A stretch of DNA of 24,703 nucleotides from DIGJ01 sp031553075 (GCA_031553075.1 JAVBLX010000135.1:1-24703), one strand, 5' to 3'. Positions 15,996-24,492 are shown, counted from the first letter of the stretch. Made by a program: numbers and translations. Notes: a model not told the origin generated them from the letters alone.

Positions 15996-16159
15996 CTAGT
16001 GGTCTATCCGGTTTGAAATTAAAATTATAACGCAGGAAATTTTTGATATGCTAGGCGAATTTTCGACGACGTAGCGGTGGCTACGGCTAGAAAATCCAAC
16101 GATGCAATATCGAAAATTAACAAGTTATAACTTTAGTTTCAAGCCGGATAGACCACTAG
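15996..16159. repeat. 164-bp MITE-like palindromic element, copy 1
   Basis: Terminal arms 15996-16031 and 16124-16159 match at 32 of 36 positions, beginning CTAGTGG and ending CCACTAG. Inside are a second stem (AATTTTTGATAT with ATATCGAAAATT) and a core hairpin CGTAGC-GGTG-GCTACG. A TA dinucleotide just inside each end could be a target duplication like that of IS630/mariner elements. The core (TGC.AGGCG, CGTAG.GG, CTACG, AACG..GCA) recurs at 24587-24703, so this is a repeat family. It carries no gene. Confidence 0.85.
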
Positions 16160-16953
16160 AGCGTCATATCAAATCTTGGCCGCTCCTGTCCCACTTTGTC
16201 ATTTTCTTTAAAGTTCTCATACTTTGCTTCTTTGATTTGTTTCAAAAGCTCCTCAATAGACGTTGCACTGATAAAGGTATCTGCTTTCCATTGCTCTTTT
16301 GTATCTCTGGTTCGTTTTTCTGCTGCCTTTTCTGCTGCCTTTGCTACTTCCTTATTATTTTTATCCAGTCCGTCTGTAAAGTCTTTTATCTGAGACATTT
16401 TTCTCAAGGCCGCCTCATCAAGTTGGGCAAAATAGGATACGTTCCCTTCCTTATCGACAGAAATTCCTACTGATTTTACCTTCTCTTTCTCTTCACCCAG
16501 ACCCTCTACCATTTCCTTTAATTTACTGCCACTTTCACCCAAAATACCTTCATATTTTTCCCGAACCTTATTATCCTGTGCCATTTCCTCCAGTGTTTGA
16601 GGATCAATCAGCACACTAATCTCCTTCGTTCCCTTGGACAAATAACTTTGCGCCTCTTTTTCACTACTATAACTGGCCACAAAGAAGTCCATATTACCAT
16701 ATTTTGTCTTCAATTCCTCCAGGAGCTTTTTGGCATCTTCGCTTAATTCAGGCTGCCTGGCCTTCTCGATCTTCTCGGCTTCTTTCGCCTTATCCGTGTT
16801 GCTGCTCCGCTGGAAAACATCCATAATGCCATTCTTAGGATCCTTCCCTTTCTCATCCATCTGACCTGGCTTTCCGTTCATGTTTGTCACAATACTTTTT
16901 GCATATGTCTTTTCAACATAATTACTAAAATTGCTATTAAATCCAATGCTCAT
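16156..16953 (-). CDS. Charged helical protein of unknown function under a sigma-28 promoter (DUF6033-like)
   Basis: This 265-residue soluble protein has no signal peptide or membrane segment. It is rich in K, E and A, with coiled-coil-like stretches (KAKEAEKIEKARQPELSEDAKKLLEELK, in part, at about 55-82 and AKAAEKAAEKRTRD at about 205-218). A central conserved-looking block is KYGNMDFFVASYSSEKEAQ, then GTKEISVLIDPQTLEEMA and VSYFAQLDEAALRKMSQI. This resembles a family I recall from Lachnospiraceae as DUF6033, but that name is from memory. ATG 16953 has AGGAGG 8 bases upstream. The stop codon TAG is formed by the edge of the palindromic element at 15996-16159, so the last few residues may differ from those of relatives. 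The upstream sigma-28 promoter places it in the motility regulon. Confidence 0.75.
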   Translation of the reverse strand: MSIGFNSNFSNYVEKTYAKSIVTNMNGKPGQMDEKGKDPKNGIMDVFQRSSNTDKAKEAEKIEKARQPELSEDAKKLLEELKTKYGNMDFFVASYSSEKEAQSYLSKGTKEISVLIDPQTLEEMAQDNKVREKYEGILGESGSKLKEMVEGLGEEKEKVKSVGISVDKEGNVSYFAQLDEAALRKMSQIKDFTDGLDKNNKEVAKAAEKAAEKRTRDTKEQWKADTFISATSIEELLKQIKEAKYENFKENDKVGQERPRFDMTL

Positions 16954-17012
16954 TTTGGTATCCTCCTTGATCTTATGTGTAATTAAATCCTTTTAATATA
17001 CCTCTGAAACCT

Positions 17013-17040
17013 ATATCGGCTCAAACCTTCAAAAACTTTA
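17013..17040 (-). promoter_or_regulatory. Sigma-28 (SigD/FliA) promoter
   Basis: On the minus strand TAAA (17037-17040), 16 bases, then GCCGATAT (17013-17020), which matches the flagellar sigma consensus TAAA-N15-GCCGATAA closely. The start would be about 50 bases before the ATG at 16953. No sigma-A promoter is evident there. Confidence 0.8.
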
Positions 17041-17114
17041 TACTCTTTTTAATTTTTTTTAATCACAACTCCCTCTCTTCTCAGCTACCTTCGTTAATCC
17101 CTCCTCCTCACTAA

Positions 17115-17154
17115 AAAAGGTCATAAGTGCCTGCCCAGGCACTTACAACCTTTT
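17115..17154 (-). terminator. Terminator downstream of the sugar symporter gene
   Basis: AAAAGGT..TAAGTGCCTG pairs with CAGGCACTTA..ACCTTTT, about 17 of 19 matched. On the minus strand a T6 tract follows (17113-17118). It lies 214 bases after the symporter stop; the spacer holds the weak palindrome at 17255-17331 and no gene. Confidence 0.75.
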
Positions 17155-17254
17155 ATCCTCAATCATATACAAATTCCTGGTTACCCACTAACTACCTTGC
17201 CTGTCAGCAGCACCCATCCCCATTAAAGTCCATTTTTCACCCAAACCTTTTCTT

Positions 17255-17331
17255 GTGTATCACCTTCTAAATAACAGGACCAATCGGTGAGGATGATTTT
17301 TCGAGAATGCGGATGAAAAAAGATGATACAC
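17255..17331. repeat. Imperfect palindrome in the symporter 3' region
   Basis: GTGTATCACCTT (17255-17266) pairs with AAGATGATACAC (17320-17331), 11 of 12, and the surrounding CCCA/TGGG can add pairs. The inside repeats GGATGA twice. It may be another intergenic repeat; nothing coding is seen. Confidence 0.4.
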
Positions 17332-17367
17332 TAGGTTGCATCTGGGTTCATCCCCCTGTCGAGCTGA

Positions 17368-18750
17368 CTACTTCCTCTTCTCTTCTCTTTCTTTTAAATC
17401 TTCCATTACTTGTGGATAAATTTTATCCAGCTTATACATCATGTAAATAAGCGGCAACGCAATAAGGAATGGAATTGGAACATATAAGTATAGTACTTTA
17501 ATCGCTGTCATGGTTGATTCTGTCTGTACGGCCGCAAAACCATCATAACCAACAGCTCCAAGTACCCACATAGCCACCGCTCCGCCAAGTCCTCCACCGA
17601 TTTTTGCGCCAAAGGTTGTGGTCGAATATAACATACCTTCTACACGGGTGCCAGTCTTCCAGTTACCATATTCAATGGTGTCTGCAATCATGGCAAACAT
17701 GGTTCCCATCGCTGTCGCTGAGCCCACTCCCTTTAAAATAGAGCAGAACAATAACCATTGGAATGAGGTTGGATTAATTAAAATCATTAATTGAATTATT
17801 ACACTAAGAACCGCTCCAACAAGGGCAATGTTTCTTTTTCCATATTTTTTAATAAATGGTGTCATAATTGGCATTACGATTAAGGCTGGAATGATACCAA
17901 TTGCTGCCAAAAATCCTGCGTATGTTTCATCACCGAGGACATATTTTGCATAGTAGGTACCTACACCACCACTCATGGATAAACCAAGTACCATAATGAC
18001 CCAAACCGCTACTAACAGAAGCCATTGGTCATTTTTCAAACAAATTTTCAAGCTCTTTACAAACGATATTTTTTCTGTTGGAATATCAACACGCTCTTTG
18101 GTATTAGCAAAGCACAGTAAAAACAGGGCTGCTGCTAACACACCATATACGCAAGATACGATAATCCATGCCTGCTGGCTGGATGTACCAGCTTCACCAC
18201 CCATTGCTTTTACAAAAGGTAAGGTCAGGGCATTAATTGCAAGTGCTCCAACTTGTGCCATGAACATACGAAAGATATTAATAATCATTCTTTGGTTCTG
18301 ATCTCTGGAAAGTCTGGAAGTCAATGCACCGTAAGGAATATTAATCGCTGTGTAGAGTACGGTTGTTACCAGATTATAGGTAATAAATACATATATATAC
18401 CTACCTATTATACCAACATTTGGTACAAGAAATACCAATACGGTAGCAATGCCAATCGGAGCAGCCAGCCACAGCATCCAAGGGCGGGCACGTCCATACT
18501 TGGACTTCGTCTTGTCCATAATGAATCCCATGATAATATCACTGAATCCATCAAAACATCTGGAAAGTAACATAAGGGTACCGAGAATTCCGGCATTTAA
18601 GCCAAGTGCATCGGTATAAAAAAATGTAACAAAAGTGGAGGTAAGTACTAATACTAAGTTACTCGCCAAATCTCCACCACCGTAAAAAAACTTCTCACGG
18701 AAACTTATTTTTTCAACCGTGCTGGTTGAAACTGCTTTGTTGTTGGACAT
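17368..18750 (-). CDS. GPH-family sugar:cation symporter (MFS)
   Basis: This 460-residue polytopic membrane protein with about twelve hydrophobic segments belongs to the glycoside-pentoside-hexuronide group (MelB/GusB/XynB-like). It imports a glycoside or oligosaccharide with H+ or Na+. Typical features are EKFFYGGGDLASNLV near the start, DGFSDIIMGFIMDKTKSKYGRARPW after TM2 (the DxxxG.. and RxRP cytoplasmic loop), NIPYGALTSRLSRDQNQR in the TM4-5 region and IADTIEYGNWKTGTRVEG in the second half. The tail LKEREEKRK is charged and cytoplasmic. ATG 18750 follows TTAGGAGGAA. It faces an AraC regulator across a 180-bp gap, the usual arrangement for an inducible sugar-uptake gene. No glycosidase adjoins it, so the sugar cannot be named. 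Confidence 0.88.
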   Translation of the reverse strand: MSNNKAVSTSTVEKISFREKFFYGGGDLASNLVLVLTSTFVTFFYTDALGLNAGILGTLMLLSRCFDGFSDIIMGFIMDKTKSKYGRARPWMLWLAAPIGIATVLVFLVPNVGIIGRYIYVFITYNLVTTVLYTAINIPYGALTSRLSRDQNQRMIINIFRMFMAQVGALAINALTLPFVKAMGGEAGTSSQQAWIIVSCVYGVLAAALFLLCFANTKERVDIPTEKISFVKSLKICLKNDQWLLLVAVWVIMVLGLSMSGGVGTYYAKYVLGDETYAGFLAAIGIIPALIVMPIMTPFIKKYGKRNIALVGAVLSVIIQLMILINPTSFQWLLFCSILKGVGSATAMGTMFAMIADTIEYGNWKTGTRVEGMLYSTTTFGAKIGGGLGGAVAMWVLGAVGYDGFAAVQTESTMTAIKVLYLYVPIPFLIALPLIYMMYKLDKIYPQVMEDLKEREEKRK

Positions 18751-18930
18751 AAATATATTCCTCCTAAGTTATAAAGATTTTTGTTACACCCCGTTTATAT
18801 ATTTGCACCAAAAAACATTTTGTTAATAAATATTTTATAGTAATTTTATAATTTTGTATTGCATAATTGTTTTATCTTTTATATTATTTATATATCTTAT
18901 TACAAAATGCAAGAAAATGGAGAAGTGTTT

Positions 18931-20154
18931 ATGAATATTTGCGATTTGCAAAATTTATGTCATAGCTTTGCCCAGACTACAGCTGGAAGCATCCGCATTT
19001 TTCAGGGTCAAAGACTGCTTTATTATTTTTCCCTCCTCAATATGGAACCAGATCCGGTTACACCCTATTTGGAAGAGATTTTCCAGTCTCCTCACAAAGC
19101 AGCGGTTCTGACCACCCCATTTTTTCAGTTCTATGGTCATATGATGGTGAATGGCGGCTACCGGATTGTGATTGGCCCCACCTGCATCATGGCTGAGGAC
19201 CGAGCCTTACTGAAAAACCTGACCTTTCTGCTTAATATTTCTGACGAAGAGCAGGAAGCCTATATACACAAGCTGAAATGCGCCCCCAGTATCTCCATTG
19301 ATCGTATGGCCTGGGCAGTTTCTTTTCTGTCTACAGCGATTAACCGTTTTCCTCTGTCCGTCTCTGAAGTACATGTAAGTACCAGGGATAAGACCATTCA
19401 AAATAGGATAGCTGAACGAAGTGCTTTAGAAGCCATAGAGAATTTTTTGGATGAAAACCAAAATGAAGATGTACGAAATTCTTATCGCATGGAACAGCTT
19501 ATGCGTTCCTATATAAAAAATGGGCAGCCAGAGCAATTGACTCGTTTTCTGGAATCCTTTCCCGAGTTTAAGGCTGGACAAATGGCCGAGGATACTCTTC
19601 GCCAAATTAAAAATATGGGCATCTGTTCTGCTTCTGTCTCTTCCCGGGCTGCGATCGAGGGGGGGATGGATAGTTCGACTGCCTTCCGTCTTTCCGATTT
19701 ATATATTCAAAGGATTGAGTTATCTCAGGACAAGCTGGCCCTTTCCAAGCTATCCATAGAGCTGATGATTGACTTTGCCGAACGGGTGAAAGCAATTAAG
19801 CATGGTCATCGAGTGGAATCTCCTCTCTTCGAAAAATGCGCCCAGTATGTATCCAGACATCTTTCCGATAAAATCCGGGTGGAGGATATCGCAAAGGAGT
19901 TAGGGTTTTCTCGTGCTTATTTGTGTAATCAATTTTCTCAGCAAACTGGAATGACTTTGAGCCAGTATATTTTAGGTGAAAAAATAATTGAAGCTCAGAG
20001 ACTTCTCAAATTTACGGATAAATCTCTAACGGATATTTCCATACATTTGGCGTTTTCCTCACAGAGTCATTTTCAGACCGTTTTCCGAAAAATAACTGGG
20101 GAGACACCCGCACAGTTTCGACAACAACATGATGCTCAGGTTTTAAAGCACTGA
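18931..20154 (+). CDS. AraC-family transcriptional regulator
   Basis: This 407-residue transcription factor has an N-terminal sensor of about 140 residues without membrane segments (MNICDLQNLCHSFAQTTAGS.., GGYRIVIGPTCIM) and a helical middle. The C-terminal AraC DNA-binding domain lies at about 300-400: IRVEDIAKELGFSRAYLCNQF and LTDISIHLAFSSQSHFQTVFRK, ending GETPAQFRQQH. ATG 18931 is chosen because GGAG lies 8-9 bases upstream; in-frame ATGs at 18859 and 18907 lack a site. It is divergent from the sugar symporter, which it probably controls, and 42 bases upstream of the MATE gene, which may be in the same transcript. The N-terminus resembles the sugar-responsive AraC regulators found beside GPH symporters. 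Confidence 0.85.
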   Translation: MNICDLQNLCHSFAQTTAGSIRIFQGQRLLYYFSLLNMEPDPVTPYLEEIFQSPHKAAVLTTPFFQFYGHMMVNGGYRIVIGPTCIMAEDRALLKNLTFLLNISDEEQEAYIHKLKCAPSISIDRMAWAVSFLSTAINRFPLSVSEVHVSTRDKTIQNRIAERSALEAIENFLDENQNEDVRNSYRMEQLMRSYIKNGQPEQLTRFLESFPEFKAGQMAEDTLRQIKNMGICSASVSSRAAIEGGMDSSTAFRLSDLYIQRIELSQDKLALSKLSIELMIDFAERVKAIKHGHRVESPLFEKCAQYVSRHLSDKIRVEDIAKELGFSRAYLCNQFSQQTGMTLSQYILGEKIIEAQRLLKFTDKSLTDISIHLAFSSQSHFQTVFRKITGETPAQFRQQHDAQVLKH

Positions 20155-20196
20155 TATATAGAGCGATATTTACAGAAAAGGAAGAGGAAAATCTAC

Positions 20197-21573
20197 ATGA
20201 GTCAAAATCAAGTAAAAGAAAACCCATTGGCAACCGCCCCCGTCTGGAGTTTGATTAGTAAATTCGCTGTTCCGGCAGTGATCAGTATGCTGGTGACAGC
20301 AATCTACAATATTACAGATCAGATTTTTATTGGTCAGGTGGTTGGTATATATGGAAATGCAGCAACTAATGTGGCCTTTCCACTGGTGACGCTGGTAATG
20401 TCCATGTCCCTGCTACTGGGGTTTGGCAGTGCTGCTAATTTCAACCTGAATATGGGTGCAAAGCATAAGGAGGAGGCCGCTCGATTTGCCGGAACCGGAA
20501 TCAGTCTGATGGTTTTATCTGGTGTGGTTATTGCGCTTTTGGCCATTCTCTTCTTAAGACCTTTGATGCTTTTATTTGGAGCTACTGAGATAACTCTGCC
20601 GCTGGCAATGACTTACACTCGCATTACAGCTATTGGCATTCCATTTGTTCTGTTTACCACCGCCTCCAGTAATCTGATACGGGCGGATGGCAGTCCTACC
20701 TATGCCATGTTTTCCAATATCGTCGGAGCGGTTCTCAATGTTTTTCTGGATGCTCTGTTCATGTTCGGATTTGGCTGGGGTATTGCTGGTGCCGCTCTGG
20801 CTACGATTGTCGGCCAGATTGTATCAGCGCTTATAACCCTGTGGTATATTTTGCATTTTAAGACAGTTACCCTTAACCGAGATAAGTTCAGGATTCGGAT
20901 TAAATATGTCAAAGCCATTGCATCCCTTGGGATGGCCGGTTTTTTCACCCAATTTATGATGATGCTGGTTCAGGTCACCATGAATAATGTTTTAAATCAT
21001 TATGGGAGTCTTTCCAGCTATGGGAGTGAAATTCCATTTGCGGTTGTTGCTGTTATCAGTAAGCTGACTTCTTTTGTTTTTGCTTTTCTGGTGGGCATTG
21101 GTCAGGGATGCCAGCCAATTTTTGGATTTAACTATGGGGCTGGAAATTATGCACGGGTGAAGGAAACTTACAAGAAGGGGCTGATTGCTGCTCTTTCCAT
21201 TTCTACCCTGGCTTTTTTACTGTTTCAGTTATTCCCACGACCGATTGTGAGTATTTTTGGTAATGGGACGGAGGAATATTTTGAATTTGCTACGCGATAT
21301 ATGCGGATTTTTATGTTGATGATGTTTGTGAATGGAATGCATCCTCTGACTACTAACTTTTTCTCTGCGATTGGAAATGCGCGGGGTGGGGCTGTACTGT
21401 CGATTTGCAGGCAGGGGTTCTTTTTGATTCCGTTGCTGTTGATTTTGCCGAGATTTATGGGGATTGATGGGGTTATTTACGCTGGACCTATTTCGGATGG
21501 GTTGGCGGTGATTGTATCGATTGGTATGGTGGTTTGGGAAATGAGGAAGATTTCCAGGCTGGAAGGTAAATAA
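20197..21573 (+). CDS. MATE-family multidrug/metabolite exporter
   Basis: This 458-residue, twelve-segment membrane protein is of the MATE/MOP superfamily and exports cationic compounds in exchange for Na+ or H+. The start PVWSLISKFAVPAVISMLVTAIYNITDQIFIGQVVG is typical (first TM plus the YNI.D.IFIG motif). The second half repeats the pattern with GIGQGCQPIFGFNYGAG, the most characteristic MATE motif. Length is normal. ATG 20197 follows GGAAGAGGAA. It is 42 bases behind the AraC gene and may share its transcript. A perfect 21-bp hairpin follows the stop. The substrate is unknown. Confidence 0.92.
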   Translation: MSQNQVKENPLATAPVWSLISKFAVPAVISMLVTAIYNITDQIFIGQVVGIYGNAATNVAFPLVTLVMSMSLLLGFGSAANFNLNMGAKHKEEAARFAGTGISLMVLSGVVIALLAILFLRPLMLLFGATEITLPLAMTYTRITAIGIPFVLFTTASSNLIRADGSPTYAMFSNIVGAVLNVFLDALFMFGFGWGIAGAALATIVGQIVSALITLWYILHFKTVTLNRDKFRIRIKYVKAIASLGMAGFFTQFMMMLVQVTMNNVLNHYGSLSSYGSEIPFAVVAVISKLTSFVFAFLVGIGQGCQPIFGFNYGAGNYARVKETYKKGLIAALSISTLAFLLFQLFPRPIVSIFGNGTEEYFEFATRYMRIFMLMMFVNGMHPLTTNFFSAIGNARGGAVLSICRQGFFLIPLLLILPRFMGIDGVIYAGPISDGLAVIVSIGMVVWEMRKISRLEGK

Positions 21574-21581
21574 AGGGGACA

Positions 21582-21639
21582 CGCCAGATAAAAGGGTCCG
21601 GGATTTTATCCGCCATGTCCCGGACCCTTTTATCTGGCG
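21582..21639. terminator. Perfect 21-bp hairpin after the MATE gene
   Basis: 21582-21602 pairs perfectly with 21619-21639 around a 16-base loop, starting 8 bases after the stop. The plus-strand flank CTGGCTTTC is not a good U-run, so it may be a Rho-independent terminator of a poor type or a repeat-derived hairpin. Confidence 0.6.
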
Positions 21640-21746
21640 CTGGCTTTCTAAGGAGGCAGGTTCCAGCTCTGGATGGGGAGAGATGTAAAAGTGCGCGCTT
21701 TGGGTTGTTTGTATCATAGTAATTGTGGTTGCTTTCCATATAATAT

Positions 21747-21992
21747 TTAATCTGGGGACAGATTGGTCTGAATATTTAGAAAGCTAATGTTTTCGTTTGG
21801 CCGGAAAGTGTATTGGTATCCGGTGCTTTCTTCATAGCGAATGGTTTGATACCAGTGATGGCCGTTGGACTCCTGAAAGGCTTCATTTGAAAAGCTGTTC
21901 ATGGCAAAACCGCTCAGGGTGATTAATAGTCCGGTTATAATTAATACGATACTCCATGTTTTGCACTTCTTTTTAAAATTCCTGATTTTCAT
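21747..21992 (-). CDS. Small membrane protein, possibly a truncated DUF4097-type protein
   Basis: This 81-residue protein has a basic start, one membrane segment (about 14-32, WSIVLIITGLLITLSGFAM) and an outside tail ending YTFRPNENISFLNIQTNLSPD. padR-DUF1700 operons commonly continue with a larger protein (DUF4097/adhesin-like beta-helix). The segment TGYQYTF..NISFLNIQTN looks like the beginning of that domain, so this gene seems cut short by the TAA at 21747. The following bases contain no obvious continuation in another frame. ATG 21992 overlaps the DUF1700 stop by four bases, so it is translated with it. It may be a remnant or a genuine short form. Confidence 0.6.
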   Translation of the reverse strand: MKIRNFKKKCKTWSIVLIITGLLITLSGFAMNSFSNEAFQESNGHHWYQTIRYEESTGYQYTFRPNENISFLNIQTNLSPD

Positions 21993-22618
21993 CTGTGAGT
22001 CAAACCTCCTTTTACGAACCTTACCATATTAAGAGCAATTCTCTTAATACTTTGGGTAATTTTTATAGTAGTCTGGGTAAATTGCTTCGCGGTACTTATT
22101 GTTGCAAAGGCAAATAGTATGGCTATTCCTACTGAGGCAATCCCCATTCCCAGTTGGGTAATGCCGACTGCTATGTTTCCTGTCATGATAACCGGGGCAC
22201 CAATGATGCTTACCAGGGATGTTATAAAGAACGCAAATGCTCCAACTCCGGTGGCAAACGGTATACACCAGATTGCCATATAAACACATAGAATGGCCAT
22301 GGCTACCGATAGAAGCATTAGGATTGCCGTAAGAAGCAGCGCTCCCCAGAGGGGAAAACCCAAAATTAGTAATGTAATATTTACAATCTTGCTGCCGGTA
22401 GCTGGCAGAGGGAGAAAGACGGTGTCAAGCTCTTCTAGAATCTCTCCAGCAATTTTATTGGGGCTTCCTGCTTTTTTCACCGCTTCTTCTTCGGAAATTC
22501 CATCCTCGATATAATCTGCAATCATCTCATCGTAGTAAGATATAAATTTGTCTCTTTCCTGTTTCTTTGCTTTTCGCAAGGATTGTTCCAACTCGTATAG
22601 GAATTCACTCTTCGTCAT
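21989..22618 (-). CDS. HAAS/DUF1700 domain membrane protein
   Basis: This 209-residue protein has an N-terminal HAAS domain (residues 1-65: MTKSEFLYELEQSL, FISYYDEMIADYIEDG, SEEEAVKKAGSP). Then come about four hydrophobic segments (about 75-185), including TLLILGFPLWGALLLTAILMLL in part, ending in a basic tail. HAAS proteins accompany PadR-type regulators and are thought to take part in membrane-stress or antibiotic responses. ATG 22618 lies inside the padR gene (14-bp overlap) with GGAGAGGAAG upstream, so the two are translationally coupled. Confidence 0.85.
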   Translation of the reverse strand: MTKSEFLYELEQSLRKAKKQERDKFISYYDEMIADYIEDGISEEEAVKKAGSPNKIAGEILEELDTVFLPLPATGSKIVNITLLILGFPLWGALLLTAILMLLSVAMAILCVYMAIWCIPFATGVGAFAFFITSLVSIIGAPVIMTGNIAVGITQLGMGIASVGIAILFAFATISTAKQFTQTTIKITQSIKRIALNMVRFVKGGLTHR

Positions 22619-22928
22619 CTGCTTCCTCTCCTTTGATAAAATAATAAATGCTCATCACCTGCTGCCATTCCGCAAGAAATTCTTTTATGTGCCCGATTCC
22701 GCTGGGGGTAATCCGGTAATATTTCCGTAGTCTTCCTTCATGCTCCACGGAATAAGTCTCCAGATATCCACCTGCTTCTAATCGCTTCAGGATGGGATAA
22801 AGAGTGGATTCGGGGATTTCTACGCAGGTTGATATGTCTTTTACAATTTGGTAACCATAGGAATCTGATTTCTTCAGCACGGCTAAAACACAGAATTCTA
22901 ATAGCCCCTTTTTAAGTTGTACGTCCAT
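22605..22928 (-). CDS. PadR-family transcriptional repressor
   Basis: This 107-residue winged-helix regulator shows the PadR pattern: LKKGLLEFCVLAVLKKSDSYG (4-24), YQIVKDIS, PESTLYPILKRLEAGGYLE (the recognition helix and wing) and GRLRKYYRITPSG. A C-terminal helix provides dimerisation. ATG 22928 is chosen because AAAAGGAGG precedes it by 7-8 bases; the longer frame from 22979 would begin upstream of the promoter's -10. Its promoter carries a perfect palindrome that is almost certainly its own binding site, so the operon padR-DUF1700-small membrane protein would be self-repressed and released by an unknown ligand. Confidence 0.92.
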   Translation of the reverse strand: MDVQLKKGLLEFCVLAVLKKSDSYGYQIVKDISTCVEIPESTLYPILKRLEAGGYLETYSVEHEGRLRKYYRITPSGIGHIKEFLAEWQQVMSIYYFIKGEEADDEE

Positions 22929-22943
22929 ATAACACCTCCTTTT

Positions 22944-22979
22944 ACGTAATACTATACATTGCATAGTATTACGTGTCAA
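22944..22979 (-). promoter_or_regulatory. padR promoter with overlapping PadR operator
   Basis: On the minus strand TTGACA (22974-22979), 17 bases, TATAGT (22951-22956). A perfect palindrome with 12-base arms ACGTAATACTAT (22944-22955) and ATAGTATTACGT (22963-22974), 7-base spacer, covers the -10 and spacer. Its ATAC/GTAT core fits known PadR operators. Confidence 0.85.
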
Positions 22980-23115
22980 GTAATATTTGTTTGAGCCTAT
23001 GTATAATAAATAATTAGGTGCATAATTTTAACTATTTCTATCCTTTCTTCTTGTCTAATTTTAAAAATTTTACTCATAATGTAAAAAAAAGCTAATAACT
23101 GTTTAAATTTTTCCA

Positions 23116-23144
23116 CTGACAAACAATTTTTATTTGGGTATAAT
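23116..23144 (+). promoter_or_regulatory. Promoter of the alpha/beta hydrolase gene
   Basis: CTGACA (23116-23121), 17 bases, perfect TATAAT (23139-23144). It leaves a leader of about 125 bases before ATG 23277, in which no known regulatory RNA is recognised. Confidence 0.75.
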
Positions 23145-23276
23145 GTTTATAAAGGTTCTTTCCAGTATTTGTTAAGAGCTTTCTATTCTGCGGTATTTAT
23201 CCCGTTGCGCAGATGGATTGTTACCAAAAAATTGATGAATCAATACTTTGTTTAAATGGAAGGAAGGTAATAGAAA

Positions 23277-24386
23277 ATGGCACGAAAATATTCAATGGAC
23301 CTGGTTGAGCGCTTAAAACGGAACCAGACTGAAAAAGTAGAAAACGGCATTAAAATCACTTACAAACCAATTCCTGATGATGATCGGGAAGGTGTTCTGG
23401 ACCCACGGATTTATAAAAGCATGCGCGTCCCTATGATGCTCATGAAATTTATGCCGCGGAAAAAGCAAAGTCCTCTTGACTCTGTCTTAAGTATGCGCCC
23501 TATGTTCAATGGCGTTACCAGCATTCCGATGACCAACCCTGATACCAAAATTGAACACTTCTCCGTTAAAAATGACGGTGTTAAAGTTCCAATTCGCCTG
23601 TACACACCAAAAGCCCTGGAACCAGGGCAAAAGCTTCCTGTTCTTTACTATATTCACGGTGGTGGGTTCTTTGCTGGTTCTCCTGATGTGGTGGAAGAGG
23701 CTTGCAAATTCTTTGCTGAAACTTATCCTTGTATTGTGGTTTCTGTAGAATACCGCCTTGCACCGGAAAATCCGTATCCAGCTGGACACAATGACTGTTA
23801 TGCTGCTTTGGAATGGGTTTATCAAAACATTGAAAACCATGGTGGTGACAAAGAAAAAATATTTGTTTCCGGTGACAGTGCCGGGGGAAATCTGGCTACT
23901 TACTGTGGAATGAAGGATAAAGAAGACAAGACGGGAATGGTTAAGGCTCTGGCTCTTTATTATCCAACGGTTAATATGCTTGGTAAAGAGGATGAATATT
24001 TCAAAGCTGGACGTCAAAATTATAATGTAATCAAAAAACATGGTAAAGTTGTATTTGGTATGTTGGATATGATGGGCAGTAGCAATCCTGATGAAAATAT
24101 TTTGAATTTAGTTTTAGGAAAAGATATTGATATGTCCCATCATTATCTCTCTCCTTACTGGGGTAATCTGGAGGGACTCCCACCAACGCTTCTGTTATTT
24201 GGCGAATATGATTTCCTCTTCCCCGAATGTAAAGCCTTTGCGAAAAAGCTGGACAATGCTAATGTAACTAGTAAAACCATAATTTATAAGGGAATGACTC
24301 ATGCTTTTCTGGACAATATGGGTAAGCAGCCTCAGGCTGAGGACAGCGTTTTGGAAGTCATTGATTTTGTAAAAAAATATATTTAG
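23277..24386 (+). CDS. HSL-type alpha/beta hydrolase (carboxylesterase)
   Basis: This 369-residue cytoplasmic esterase/lipase belongs to the hormone-sensitive lipase (GDXG) family and hydrolyses short acyl esters. The oxyanion motif HGGG is at 127-130, the nucleophile elbow GDSAGG at 199-204 (S201), the acid D311 in GEYDFLFPE and the histidine H341 in GMTHAF, so the triad is complete. The conserved EYRLAPENPYPA follows HGGG at the usual distance. About 100 N-terminal residues form the cap region and are longer than in many relatives. There is no signal peptide. ATG 23277 follows GGAAGGTAA. It is a single-gene unit between its own promoter and the terminator at 24454. The natural substrate is not evident. 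Confidence 0.9.
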   Translation: MARKYSMDLVERLKRNQTEKVENGIKITYKPIPDDDREGVLDPRIYKSMRVPMMLMKFMPRKKQSPLDSVLSMRPMFNGVTSIPMTNPDTKIEHFSVKNDGVKVPIRLYTPKALEPGQKLPVLYYIHGGGFFAGSPDVVEEACKFFAETYPCIVVSVEYRLAPENPYPAGHNDCYAALEWVYQNIENHGGDKEKIFVSGDSAGGNLATYCGMKDKEDKTGMVKALALYYPTVNMLGKEDEYFKAGRQNYNVIKKHGKVVFGMLDMMGSSNPDENILNLVLGKDIDMSHHYLSPYWGNLEGLPPTLLLFGEYDFLFPECKAFAKKLDNANVTSKTIIYKGMTHAFLDNMGKQPQAEDSVLEVIDFVKKYI

Positions 24387-24453
24387 TCTATAAAACGAAA
24401 CACATTTTACCCTATTTGTTGAGATATTTTTGGGTACAGATAAAAATAATTCA

Positions 24454-24492
24454 GGCCCGAAGGATGGTGTATGCCGTCCTTCGGGCCTTCTC
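24454..24492 (+). terminator. Rho-independent terminator of the hydrolase gene
   Basis: GGCCCGAAGGATGG (24454-24467) pairs with CCGTCCTTCGGGCC (24474-24487), 14 pairs with one wobble, followed by TTCTC. It lies 67 bases after the stop. Confidence 0.75.

Noticed and set aside
21229..21717. 162-residue minus-strand frame opposite the MATE gene end
   Set aside because: It lies antisense to the well-supported MATE gene and extends through the hairpin at 21582; composition is rich in S, P, H and N and shows no domain or ribosome binding site.
23487..24041. 184-residue minus-strand frame inside the hydrolase gene
   Set aside because: Antisense shadow of a gene with a complete catalytic triad; no promoter, start site or recognisable motif.
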